Shown here in pieces: positions 1 through 6,771 of a DNA stretch of 8,782 nucleotides. Positions within the stretch are counted from its first letter, which is position 1, and each line of letters begins with the position of its first letter. Made by a program: the position numbers and the translations under genes. The notes below the pieces were generated by a model. It was given only the letters and a program-made list of their open reading frames with translations. It ran no database searches and had not been told where the DNA came from. The stretch spans positions 1 to 8,782 of the forward strand of contig JAEZKU010000035.1 of assembly GCA_023436065.1 (NCBI GenBank). Direction: 5' to 3'. The stretch comes from Bacillota bacterium (lineage in GTDB: Bacteria > Bacillota > Clostridia > Lachnospirales > Lachnospiraceae).

Positions 1-8
1 ATAAATGT

Positions 9-590
9 ATGAGTTTAGTACCTTATGTCATTGAGCAAACAAGCCGCGGCGAAAGAAGCTACGACATCTATTCCAGATTGTTAAAGGAAAGAATCATTTT
101 CCTCGGAGAAGAAGTAAATGATGTTACTGCCAGCCTGGTAGTAGCGCAGCTGTTATTTTTAGAGTCAGAAGATCCCGGTAAGGATATTAATTTCTATATC
201 AACAGCCCCGGAGGTTCCGTAACAGCAGGATTTGCTATTTACGATACAATGAACTATATCAAATGTGATGTATCCACCATCTGTATCGGTATGGCAGCCA
301 GCATGGGTGCGTTCCTGTTGTCCGGCGGTGCAAAGGGTAAGAGATTTGCATTACCGAATGCAGAGGTGATGATCCATCAGCCATCCGGCGGTGCGAAGGG
401 TCAGGCAACGGATATTAAGATTGTTGCAGATAACATTATCAAGACGAGAAAAAAACTCAATGAAATCCTGGCTAAGAATACCGGAAAGCCTTTGGAGGTC
501 ATTGAAGTAGATACGGAAAGAGATTTTTATATGACCGCTGAAGAAGCTCGTGAATACGGAATTATCGATGGTATACTGGTAAGCAGATAA
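9..590 (+). CDS. clpP: ClpP, ATP-dependent Clp protease proteolytic subunit
   Basis: Serine peptidase (family S14) that assembles into a two-ring tetradecamer in the cytoplasm and degrades proteins unfolded and fed in by ClpX or ClpC-type ATPases. The 193-residue product has the normal length. The catalytic triad is visible: Ser98 in GMAASMG, His123 in MIHQPSGG and Asp172 in the ERDFYM segment. The oxyanion/handle region INSPGGSVTAG lies at 64-74. The start MSLVPYVIEQT is the usual mature-like N-terminus with almost no propeptide. The upstream promoter and most of the ribosome binding site lie outside the window, so CtsR or other heat-shock control cannot be judged. clpX follows after 52 bp on the same strand, the usual arrangement for the protease and its unfoldase. 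Confidence 0.98.
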   Translation: MSLVPYVIEQTSRGERSYDIYSRLLKERIIFLGEEVNDVTASLVVAQLLFLESEDPGKDINFYINSPGGSVTAGFAIYDTMNYIKCDVSTICIGMAASMGAFLLSGGAKGKRFALPNAEVMIHQPSGGAKGQATDIKIVADNIIKTRKKLNEILAKNTGKPLEVIEVDTERDFYMTAEEAREYGIIDGILVSR

Positions 591-642
591 TCCCGATTTG
601 TCGAAATGCTTTATACAGCAGAGAGAATGAGGTGATTAGGCA

Positions 643-1938
643 GTGGCAGGAAGGGTAGATGATAGAAATCAGGTAAGATGTTCTTTTTGTAATAAGACTC
701 AGGACCAGGTAAGAAAACTGATTGCGGGCCCGGGTGTATATATCTGTGATGAATGTATAGAGATATGCAGTGAAATTATTGAAGAAGAATTTGAAGGCGA
801 ACCTGTATCCAATACCAATATCAATTTATTAAAGCCGGCGGAAATCAAAGCGTTCCTGGATCAGCATGTTGTCGGACAGGAGGAAGCCAAGAAAGTTCTT
901 GCTGTTTCTGTATACAACCATTACAAGAGAGTACTTGCCGAAAAAGACCTGGATGTTGAGTTACAAAAGAGCAATATTCTAATGATCGGTCCGACCGGAT
1001 CAGGTAAAACTTATCTGGCGCAGACTTTGGCAAAGCTATTGAATGTTCCCTTTGCAATTGCTGATGCAACTGCACTGACCGAAGCAGGTTATGTCGGAGA
1101 AGATGTAGAGAATATCCTGCTGAAAATCATCCAGGCTGCGGATTTTGATATTGAGCGTGCCGAATATGGTATTATTTACATCGATGAGATTGATAAAATT
1201 ACCAGAAAATCGGAGAACACTTCCATAACAAGAGATGTATCAGGAGAAGGAGTTCAGCAGGCACTCTTAAAGATACTCGAGGGAACGGTTGCTTCTGTTC
1301 CTCCGCAGGGCGGCAGAAAGCATCCGCACCAGGAATTTATCCAGATTGATACCACCAATATTTTATTTATCTGTGGTGGTGCATTTGACGGTCTGGAGAA
1401 GATTATTGAATCCAGAATTGGACAGAAATCAATCGGTTTTAATGCACAGATTATAGAAAAAAATAAGACCAACATCGGAGAGTTGTTCCGTCAGGTGATG
1501 CCTCAGGATTTGATCAAATTTGGCCTTATTCCCGAGTTTGTCGGTCGTGTACCGGTTACGGTTGCACTCGATATGCTGGATGAGGCTGCGCTGGTTCGAA
1601 TTCTGACAGAGCCCAAGAATGCGATTACCAAGCAGTATAAGAAGCTCTTTGAGCTGGACGGTGTTGAATTGGTATTCGACCAGGATGCTCTGGATGAAAT
1701 CGCACAACAGTCCTTCAAGAGAAAGATCGGTGCAAGAGGACTTCGTGCCATCATGGAAAAGGTAATGATGGATTCCATGTATAACATTCCTTCTGATACG
1801 AAGGCAGTAAAATGTATCATAACAAAAGAAGCAGTGCTTGGCAACGAACAGCCGACACTTGTACTTTCTGAAGAGAATGTGGCGAGAAAGCCTATTGTAA
1901 AGAGAAGTACCAAGAAGAGTAAGGATGAAATAGCATAA
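643..1938 (+). CDS. clpX: ClpX, ATP-dependent protein unfoldase of ClpXP
   Basis: Hexameric AAA+ unfoldase that recognises substrates, unfolds them and threads them into ClpP. Domains in order: an N-terminal zinc-binding domain with Cys13, Cys16, Cys35 and Cys38; Walker A GPTGSGKT at 116-123; pore-1 loop GYVGED at 149-154; Walker B IIYIDEID at 177-184; the RKH substrate loop at 225-227; the ClpP-docking IGF loop at 264-266; an arginine-finger candidate Arg302 in EFVGRVP; and sensor-2 GARGLR at 363-368. The 431-residue length is normal, with a lysine-rich tail. The start codon is GTG at 643, chosen because GAGGTGA (629-635) sits 7 nt upstream and translation then begins directly ahead of the zinc domain. 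No strong promoter is seen in the 52-bp gap after clpP, so co-transcription with clpP is likely. Confidence 0.98.
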   Translation: MAGRVDDRNQVRCSFCNKTQDQVRKLIAGPGVYICDECIEICSEIIEEEFEGEPVSNTNINLLKPAEIKAFLDQHVVGQEEAKKVLAVSVYNHYKRVLAEKDLDVELQKSNILMIGPTGSGKTYLAQTLAKLLNVPFAIADATALTEAGYVGEDVENILLKIIQAADFDIERAEYGIIYIDEIDKITRKSENTSITRDVSGEGVQQALLKILEGTVASVPPQGGRKHPHQEFIQIDTTNILFICGGAFDGLEKIIESRIGQKSIGFNAQIIEKNKTNIGELFRQVMPQDLIKFGLIPEFVGRVPVTVALDMLDEAALVRILTEPKNAITKQYKKLFELDGVELVFDQDALDEIAQQSFKRKIGARGLRAIMEKVMMDSMYNIPSDTKAVKCIITKEAVLGNEQPTLVLSEENVARKPIVKRSTKKSKDEIA

Positions 1939-1960
1939 ACAGATAGATATAGAATGATAC

Positions 1961-2036
1961 ATCGGGAGAATATTATCCTTCCCCTGAGCTCTCGTTAACC
2001 TAAGAGCTTCAGAAGAAGAGGTGACTTTCTCCCGAT
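1961..2036. repeat. Nested inverted repeats in the clpX-engB gap
   Basis: The 162-bp gap between clpX and engB contains a perfect 10-bp inverted repeat: ATCGGGAGAA at 1961-1970 against TTCTCCCGAT at 2027-2036. Inside it a second hairpin pairs CTGAGCTCT (1984-1992) with AGAGCTTCAG (2003-2012), with one bulged T and a loop of about 10 nt. The two helices would fold together as one 76-nt element. No T-run follows, so it does not look like an ordinary intrinsic terminator. It is not a tRNA, since no T-loop signature is present. It could be an RNA processing or stability element, a cis-regulatory RNA for engB, or a small repeat element. The pairing is seen directly; the function is unknown. Confidence 0.55.
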
Positions 2037-2100
2037 TATAGTTTATCAGTATAAGTGAATGGCTTAGCTGCGATAGACGAAGGGAAAGGAAGGGTTAAAG

Positions 2101-2781
2101 ATGATTATTAAGAGTGTGAATTTGGAGACAGTCTGCGGTATTACCAGTGTACTGCCTAAGAATGATAAGCCGGAGGTGGCTTTTGCCGGAAAATCCAACG
2201 TGGGTAAATCTTCGTTAATTAATGCACTGATGAACCGAAAGTCGCTGGCCAGGACCTCTTCTCAGCCGGGCAAGACCCAGACGATTAACTTTTATAACAT
2301 TAATGATGAGCTTTACTATGTAGATCTTCCCGGGTATGGTTATGCTAAGGTTTCTGCAGCGATCAAAGAGAAGTGGGGCAAGATGATTGAGAGGTATCTC
2401 AGAATGTCTAAGCAGCTTAAGATCGTTTTTCTGCTGCTTGATATCCGTCATGAACCTTCAGAAAATGATAAGAACATGTATGATTGGATTGTTTATCAGG
2501 GATTTGAACCTATTATTATCGCTACTAAGCTGGATAAGATCAAACGTAGTCAGGTACAGAAGCAGATAAAGCTGATTAAGCAAGGATTACAGATGCTTCC
2601 GGGAACAAAAATACTGCCCTTCTCGGCAGAAACCAAGCAGGGCAGGGAAGAAATCTGGGCTTGTATAGAAGAAATATGTATTAGAACCGAATCGAGTGAA
2701 ATAGCTCAGGCTGCAGATAAAGTGCAACCGTCTGAAAACTCTGAAACAGAGACCGATAATGAACTGCAGGATCAGATATAG
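2101..2781 (+). CDS. engB: EngB/YsxC ribosome-assembly GTP-binding protein
   Basis: TRAFAC-class GTPase of the EngB/YsxC/YihA family, which acts in the cytoplasm in late assembly of the 50S ribosomal subunit and is essential in several bacteria. The G motifs are complete: G1 GKSNVGKSS (30-38), a G2 threonine in KTQTINFY (58-65), G3 DLPGYG (75-80), G4 TKLDK (142-146) and G5 SAETK (175-179). At 226 residues it is about 30 longer than typical members. The excess is a Glu/Ser/Gln-rich acidic tail from about residue 195, probably disordered. The start is ATG at 2101 behind AAGGAAGGG (2086-2094). No strong promoter was seen in the gap after clpX, so it is probably read from clpPX. Its last 10 bp overlap the end of the opposing HD-GYP gene. 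Confidence 0.96.
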   Translation: MIIKSVNLETVCGITSVLPKNDKPEVAFAGKSNVGKSSLINALMNRKSLARTSSQPGKTQTINFYNINDELYYVDLPGYGYAKVSAAIKEKWGKMIERYLRMSKQLKIVFLLLDIRHEPSENDKNMYDWIVYQGFEPIIIATKLDKIKRSQVQKQIKLIKQGLQMLPGTKILPFSAETKQGREEIWACIEEICIRTESSEIAQAADKVQPSENSETETDNELQDQI

Positions 2782-3845
2782 TCTCCGCTCGTGGTGATCT
2801 CATAAACGGTATTGCTGATTTCAACAAAACCTTCAATGAGATCCGGATCAAACTGCGTTCCGCTGCCTTCGAGCAAAATACGTATGGCGGTGGCATGGTC
2901 ATAAGGCAGTTTATAAACACAGGTGCTGACCAATGCATCATATACGTCGATAATGCCCATAAGACGACCGGGCAGGGATATGCCATCCCCCTTTAAGCCT
3001 CTTGGATAACCGCTTCCGTCATAACGTTCATGGTGCTCGCTGATAATGAGGATTGCGGTCTGAAGAAAGGTAAAGGAGTCAACGAGTTTCATATTTTCTT
3101 TGATTGCTTCCACCCCGTAAGAGGTATGGAGCTTCATTATCTCATATTCCTCCTTGGTCAGTCGGGAGGGCTTCAACAGAATTGAGTCAGGTACACCGAA
3201 TTTTCCGATGTCATGTAACGGAGCTGCCTCATATAGCTCCTTAATATAAGCGGGAGTCAGTATCTGACTGTATTTCTCTTTCCTGCTCAGATGATTACAG
3301 AAGGCTTTCATCAGCTCACGTATTCTGACAGAGTGGTTACTATTCTCAATATGTCGTATTTCCAACAGCTTCGCAATTGCATTGATTAAGACATCCCTTG
3401 TAACGGAGAATTCCATCGTTCTGGTATGGATTTCTTCCTCCATTCTTGCAGCCTGTTCCTGATCGAATTTGATTGCGGCCAGGATTTTCTGCTGTTGCTC
3501 AATTCTTTTATGGACTGACTGATAGGTGAAGGGTTTACGGATATAATCGGTAGCCCCGGCAGCAAGGCCTCTGGTCTCCCATTGCGTTGACTTGCCGTCT
3601 GTCAAGACGATGACAGGTATGTCCTGCTTCCCGGTCCGACTGCGGATCTCACCAAGCAGTTTAACACTGTTGACGGAGGGCTGTGTAAGATCTACCAGTA
3701 TCAGACCGATATCCTCATATTGTTGCAGGAGTTCCAGGGCAGTCTGGTCATTGTCCGCTGTAAGGAGCTCGTAATGACCTAATATGTCTGACAGGGAAAG
3801 AATATCTTCCTTAACATTATCGACAATCAGTATTTTCATGTTCAT
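2772..3845 (-). CDS. Receiver domain / HD-GYP protein, probable c-di-GMP phosphodiesterase
   Basis: A 357-residue two-domain protein. Residues 3-115 form a response-regulator receiver with phosphoacceptor candidate Asp52 (LILVDLTQP), Thr82 and Lys104 (YIRKPF). A coiled linker (about 112-150) leads to an HD-GYP domain (about 150-345) with HDIGK at 211-215, His240, HHERYDGSGYP at 271-281 and the metal/fold segment GIIDVYDAL at 297-305. Active members of this family hydrolyse cyclic-di-GMP, and the motifs here look intact. The receiver is unusual: the acidic pair is Asp9-Asn10 rather than two acids, so phosphorylation may be weak or altered. M1 at 3845 was chosen; M3 at 3839 is possible, and a GAGGT lies 11 nt upstream of M1. 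It lies 41 bp after the DUF4364 gene, probably co-transcribed. No membrane segment is seen. Confidence 0.93.
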   Translation of the reverse strand: MNMKILIVDNVKEDILSLSDILGHYELLTADNDQTALELLQQYEDIGLILVDLTQPSVNSVKLLGEIRSRTGKQDIPVIVLTDGKSTQWETRGLAAGATDYIRKPFTYQSVHKRIEQQQKILAAIKFDQEQAARMEEEIHTRTMEFSVTRDVLINAIAKLLEIRHIENSNHSVRIRELMKAFCNHLSRKEKYSQILTPAYIKELYEAAPLHDIGKFGVPDSILLKPSRLTKEEYEIMKLHTSYGVEAIKENMKLVDSFTFLQTAILIISEHHERYDGSGYPRGLKGDGISLPGRLMGIIDVYDALVSTCVYKLPYDHATAIRILLEGSGTQFDPDLIEGFVEISNTVYEITTSGDYI

Positions 3846-3886
3846 AATGAGCCATGACCTCTTTCGGAATTAGTGTTGGAATAACC

Positions 3887-4411
3887 TTATTTGCTCTCGA
3901 GCAGGGAAGACATCAGATAGGAGTAAACATCGGAGCTTTTTTCTTTCCAGTTGTTGCATAGTCGTGAGGCTTCTTCCTCGGTGGGGACGATTAGGGTTAG
4001 TTCAATGATGGGGGTATCCCGCTCTATTACACTGAGGTGTGCGGCGAATTCTCCCTTTTTCACTTGATAGAAATCGGCGGGGGTGGAAACCTCCTCCTGA
4101 AGCTCATATTTGTTTTGTAACAGATAAGCATCGATGTCCTCCTTGATACCGGAGGAAATCATATTGTCAAAAAACAGCAGGGTCTCGGTTCCGGTGTCAG
4201 TAATCCGGTACAAGGTACTGTTTCGGATGGTCTTCGTGGAGATGAAGGCATCATCAATCAGTTCGGATAAGGCTCGCTGTATATTGAAATAATTCGTGTA
4301 TTCCTTTTCAAGAATAAAGGCTGTCAGCTGAGCGTTGGTCAGTGGAAAGTTTACTCTGCTGAGGATGTACAAAATCATTAGTTTATATAGCATAAAGGTA
4401 TCGGACTGCAT
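3887..4411 (-). CDS. DUF4364 family protein, winged-helix-like
   Basis: A 174-residue protein that I recognise as DUF4364, a family found in Clostridia with no established function that I know of. The first ~80 residues look like a winged helix: helical MLYKLMILYILSRV, then LTNAQLTAFILEKE and NYFNIQRALSELIDDAFI, then a strand pair ending in RITDTGTETLLFF. This resembles PadR or MarR-type DNA-binding folds and suggests a transcription factor. The C-terminal half (about 95-165) alternates strands and helices and could be a dimerisation or sensing part. There is no membrane segment. The start is certain: ATG at 4411 follows a near-perfect AAGGAGGT and an extended -10 promoter. The HD-GYP gene lies 41 bp downstream, so the two may act in one regulatory circuit (inference). 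Confidence 0.85.
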   Translation of the reverse strand: MQSDTFMLYKLMILYILSRVNFPLTNAQLTAFILEKEYTNYFNIQRALSELIDDAFISTKTIRNSTLYRITDTGTETLLFFDNMISSGIKEDIDAYLLQNKYELQEEVSTPADFYQVKKGEFAAHLSVIERDTPIIELTLIVPTEEEASRLCNNWKEKSSDVYSYLMSSLLESK

Positions 4412-4457
4412 TGTAACCTCCTTCTTTTAGCGGAGTATTTATTCTCATTACGCTTCT

Positions 4458-4466
4458 ATTATAGCA
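4458..4466 (-). promoter_or_regulatory. Extended -10 promoter for DUF4364 / HD-GYP
   Basis: On the - strand the sequence reads TGCTATAAT, a consensus -10 (TATAAT, 4458-4463) with the extended TG dinucleotide one base upstream. The -35 at a 17-bp spacing is poor (TTCCTC), as is usual where an extended -10 compensates. It lies about 47 bp upstream of the DUF4364 start codon, and a strong AAGGAGGT ribosome binding site lies between. This suggests the DUF4364-HD-GYP pair is transcribed separately from the radical SAM gene ending at 4513. Confidence 0.65.
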
Positions 4467-4512
4467 TACTTCTCCAATAAGAGGAAGAGCAGGGAGAGCT
4501 GTCCCGATTTTA

Positions 4513-5481
4513 TCAGGGAAGGATCGGAGGCGCTTCATAATGTTTACCCTGCCAGGTATCTGTCTTCTTCATACCTTGTTGTATCCTGTTCAATACAAGC
4601 TTCTTATTTGTACTCCATAATGGGGCCAGCAAAAGCTTTCTTGGCCCGTCACCCGTAACACGGTGAATCACGAATTCCCCCGGAAGGAGCTCCAGACAGG
4701 AGATGACCAGACTGATATATTCCTCTAATGTCATAGGTTCCGGAAGACTGCCCTGTTCATAGAGATCTCCCAGATCAGTTCCCTTCAGTATGTGAAGAAG
4801 CTGAAGCTTGATTCCCTGAATAGGGAGATGGGACAGATAGATCATGGTTCTTCTGATATCCGCAGGAGACTCCCCTGGAAGACCGAGAATCGTATGGACG
4901 ATCACCGGGATTCCGGCGTCCTTCAAGCGCCTGACGCAGTTTTCAAAAACCTCCAGCGGATAGCCTCGCCTGATAAAAGCAGCGCTCTTATCATGCATGG
5001 TCTGTAAACCGAGTTCAATCCAAACCGGCTTGATATGCACAATCTCCTTCAGAAGTTTAATTGTTTCATCGGATATGCAATCGGGACGGGTAGCAATGGA
5101 TAACAGGACAATCTCGGGCTGGGAAGCTGCCTCCGTAAAGAGGCTGCGAAGCAGATCCGTCGGAGCATAGGTATTGGTATAAGCCTGAAAGTAGGCGATA
5201 TATCCGGCAGACTCCGGATTGGTAAGCTTAGCGGCAACCAGCTTTTTCGCCTGGCTGATCTGTTCGGGGATGGAGACAGCGGGTTTGGCAGCAAAATCTC
5301 CGGAGCCTCCTTCGGAACAAAAGATACAACCACGGGTATCAAGAGTACCGTCCCTGTTAGGACAGGTCATACCGCCATCCAGAGATAGCTTATATATTTT
5401 CTTTCCGTAGAGCTTCTTTAGTTCATAGTCCAGAGAATGATAGCGTTTCTGGTCCCATAACATTTTCTCCATAGGTTTCAT
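4513..5481 (-). CDS. ytqA: TIGR01212 family radical SAM protein (YtqA/YhcC type)
   Basis: Radical SAM enzyme with a [4Fe-4S] cluster for reductive cleavage of S-adenosylmethionine. The cluster cysteines are Cys40, Cys52 and Cys55, in CPNRDGT...GCIFC. The C-x11-C-x2-C spacing and the preceding LDGGMTCPNRDGT are the signature of the TIGR01212 family. Other family blocks are YFQAYTNTYAP (97-107), SIATRPDC (128-135), WIELGLQT (154-161), HTILGLPGE (196-204) and HRVTGDGPR (273-281). The 322-residue length is typical. B. subtilis YtqA has been linked, from memory, to wobble-uridine tRNA modification (cmnm5U to nm5U, name MnmL), so that role is likely but not shown here. The start is uncertain: M1 at 5481 has only GGAAG almost touching it, and M4 or M7 are alternatives. 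It follows the malic enzyme gene by 20 bp, probably as one operon. Confidence 0.93.
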   Translation of the reverse strand: MKPMEKMLWDQKRYHSLDYELKKLYGKKIYKLSLDGGMTCPNRDGTLDTRGCIFCSEGGSGDFAAKPAVSIPEQISQAKKLVAAKLTNPESAGYIAYFQAYTNTYAPTDLLRSLFTEAASQPEIVLLSIATRPDCISDETIKLLKEIVHIKPVWIELGLQTMHDKSAAFIRRGYPLEVFENCVRRLKDAGIPVIVHTILGLPGESPADIRRTMIYLSHLPIQGIKLQLLHILKGTDLGDLYEQGSLPEPMTLEEYISLVISCLELLPGEFVIHRVTGDGPRKLLLAPLWSTNKKLVLNRIQQGMKKTDTWQGKHYEAPPILP

Positions 5482-5501
5482 TCTTCCGCTTTCTTATGGT
5501 T

Positions 5502-6656
5502 TTACTTATTAATATATGCTTTTACTGCTGCGCTTACAACGTCGCTGACTCTGGGGTCAAAGGGCTGGGGCATGATATTATTCTCGTTCAGATCCTCCTC
5601 AGCTACCAAACCGGCGATGGCAACTGCTGCGGCAAGCTTCATATCCTCGGTAATCTGAGTTGCTCTGCCTTCCAGTGCCCCACGGAAGATACCGGGGAAC
5701 GCCACGACATTATTGACCTGATTCGGGAAATCAGAACGTCCTGTGGCAACAACCTTAGCTCCTGCCTCATGGGCAAGATCCGGCATAATCTCCGGAATCG
5801 GATTGGCCATGGCAAAGATAATTGCATCCTTATTCATAGAGGCAACCATTTCCTTGGTCACAATATTCGGTGCGGAAACTCCGACAAACAGGTCTGCACC
5901 GACCAGAGCATCAGCAAGTGTACCGGTTTTGTTCTCTAAGTTGGTTACAGAAAGCATCTGCTTCTGCATCCAGTTCAGATCCGGATAATCTTTGGAGATG
6001 ATTCCTTTGATATCACACAGGATAAGGTGCTTGAAGCCATACGATAACAAAAGCTTGGAGATGGCAATTCCCGCAGAACCGGCTCCATTTACCACGATTC
6101 TGGTGGTCTCTTTATCCCTGCCGGTTACCTTCAGAGCATTGATGGCAGCAGCAAGGACGACAATTGCTGTTCCGTGCTGGTCATCATGGAATACGGGGAT
6201 GTCAAGGAGTTTCTTGAGACGTTCTTCGATTTCAAAGCATCTCGGTGCGGAGATGTCTTCCAGATTAATACCTCCGAAGGCGGGAGCGATGGCAACGATG
6301 GTTTTGATGATTTCTTCCGTATCCTGAGTATCGAGGCAGATGGGGATTGCATTTACACCGCCGAATTCTTTAAATAGAACAGCCTTTCCTTCCATGACCG
6401 GCATAGCTGCATAGGGACCGATATTCCCTAATCCGAGAACAGCACTGCCGTCAGAGACAACAGCAATTGTATTCGCCTTGATTGTATAGCGATAAGCTTC
6501 GGATTTGTCCTTGGCGATAGCTTTGCAGGGCTCTGCTACACCGGGAGTATATGCGATGGAAAGATCCTCACGGGATTTTACCGTACATTTTGAAGCTATT
6601 TCAAGCTTACCATTCCATTTTTCGTGCATATTCAGCGCTAGTTCATTCATATTCAT
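5502..6656 (-). CDS. Malic enzyme (oxaloacetate-decarboxylating malate dehydrogenase)
   Basis: Converts L-malate to pyruvate and CO2 with reduction of NAD(P), linking C4 acids to pyruvate. This is the short bacterial form (384 residues from the chosen start) without the phosphotransacetylase-like domain of MaeB. Motifs: YTPGVAEPC at 36-44 with catalytic Tyr36; GKAVLFKEFGG with the catalytic-lysine candidate Lys91; metal ligands around LEDISAPRC (132-140) and HDDQHGTA (157-164); the nucleotide-binding GAGSAG at 191-196; and FAMANPIPE at 281-289. Asp215 after the second Rossmann strand (LCDIKG) hints at NAD rather than NADP, weakly. The start at 6656 was preferred over an in-frame ATG at 6680, because AAGGTGGAG lies 6 nt upstream of 6656 and the 6680 ATG has no ribosome binding site; translation from 6656 gives the usual N-terminus (NELALNMHEKWNGK). 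Confidence 0.95.
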   Translation of the reverse strand: MNMNELALNMHEKWNGKLEIASKCTVKSREDLSIAYTPGVAEPCKAIAKDKSEAYRYTIKANTIAVVSDGSAVLGLGNIGPYAAMPVMEGKAVLFKEFGGVNAIPICLDTQDTEEIIKTIVAIAPAFGGINLEDISAPRCFEIEERLKKLLDIPVFHDDQHGTAIVVLAAAINALKVTGRDKETTRIVVNGAGSAGIAISKLLLSYGFKHLILCDIKGIISKDYPDLNWMQKQMLSVTNLENKTGTLADALVGADLFVGVSAPNIVTKEMVASMNKDAIIFAMANPIPEIMPDLAHEAGAKVVATGRSDFPNQVNNVVAFPGIFRGALEGRATQITEDMKLAAAVAIAGLVAEEDLNENNIMPQPFDPRVSDVVSAAVKAYINK

Positions 6657-6699
6657 TATTTTCTCCACCTTGCTATTCATTTTATGTTATAATCATATT

Positions 6700-6715
6700 A
6701 TCATGGTACCATGAT
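6700..6715. promoter_or_regulatory. Perfect 16-bp palindrome, candidate operator for malic enzyme
   Basis: ATCATGGTACCATGAT is an exact palindrome located 44 bp upstream of the chosen malic enzyme start codon and just downstream of the predicted transcription start. A symmetric site of this length fits a dimeric repressor. The GGTACC core loosely recalls GT...AC half-sites of GntR-type regulators, but I cannot assign a family. In RNA it would form a 6-bp stem with a GTAC loop, so a role in the mRNA leader is also possible. Confidence 0.6.
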
Positions 6716-6732
6716 TTGGATAGGTTACAGCT

Positions 6733-6761
6733 ATCATATCACTTAGAATGTGCTTAATCAA
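6733..6761 (-). promoter_or_regulatory. Sigma-A-type promoter for the malic enzyme operon
   Basis: On the - strand TTGATT (6756-6761) and TATGAT (6733-6738) are separated by exactly 17 bp. They match the -35 and -10 consensus at 4 of 6 and 5 of 6 positions. The predicted transcription start is near 6726, which gives a leader of about 70 nt containing the 16-bp palindrome and the ribosome binding site. The -35 falls in a tandem repeat of the heptamer ATCAAGT/ATCAAGC (6757-6770). A second, weaker -10 (TATGAT at 6692-6697) closer to the gene is possible. Confidence 0.55.
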
Positions 6762-6771
6762 GTATCAAGCC

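Noticed and set aside
1429..1962. Long open frames on the - strand opposite clpX (177, 136 and 73 codons).
   Set aside because: They lie antisense to a clearly coding gene, have low-complexity or unrecognisable products, and lack start signals.
1955..1999. A 14-codon frame, MIHRENIILPLSSR, that faintly resembles the N-terminus of Lon (ILPL...R).
   Set aside because: It is very short, lacks a ribosome binding site, and no further Lon-like sequence follows. The likeness may be chance.
1961..2036. tRNA gene, because the paired element is 76 nt long.
   Set aside because: There is no T-loop consensus, no D-arm or anticodon arm layout, and the outer stem is 10 bp rather than 7.
1961..2036. Rho-independent terminator for clpX.
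   Set aside because: The outer loop is 56 nt and no T-run follows the 3' arm.
6657..6680. Alternative malic enzyme start at the upstream ATG (6680), adding 8 residues.
   Set aside because: No ribosome binding site lies before 6680, whereas AAGGTGGAG inside this stretch is well placed for the ATG at 6656.
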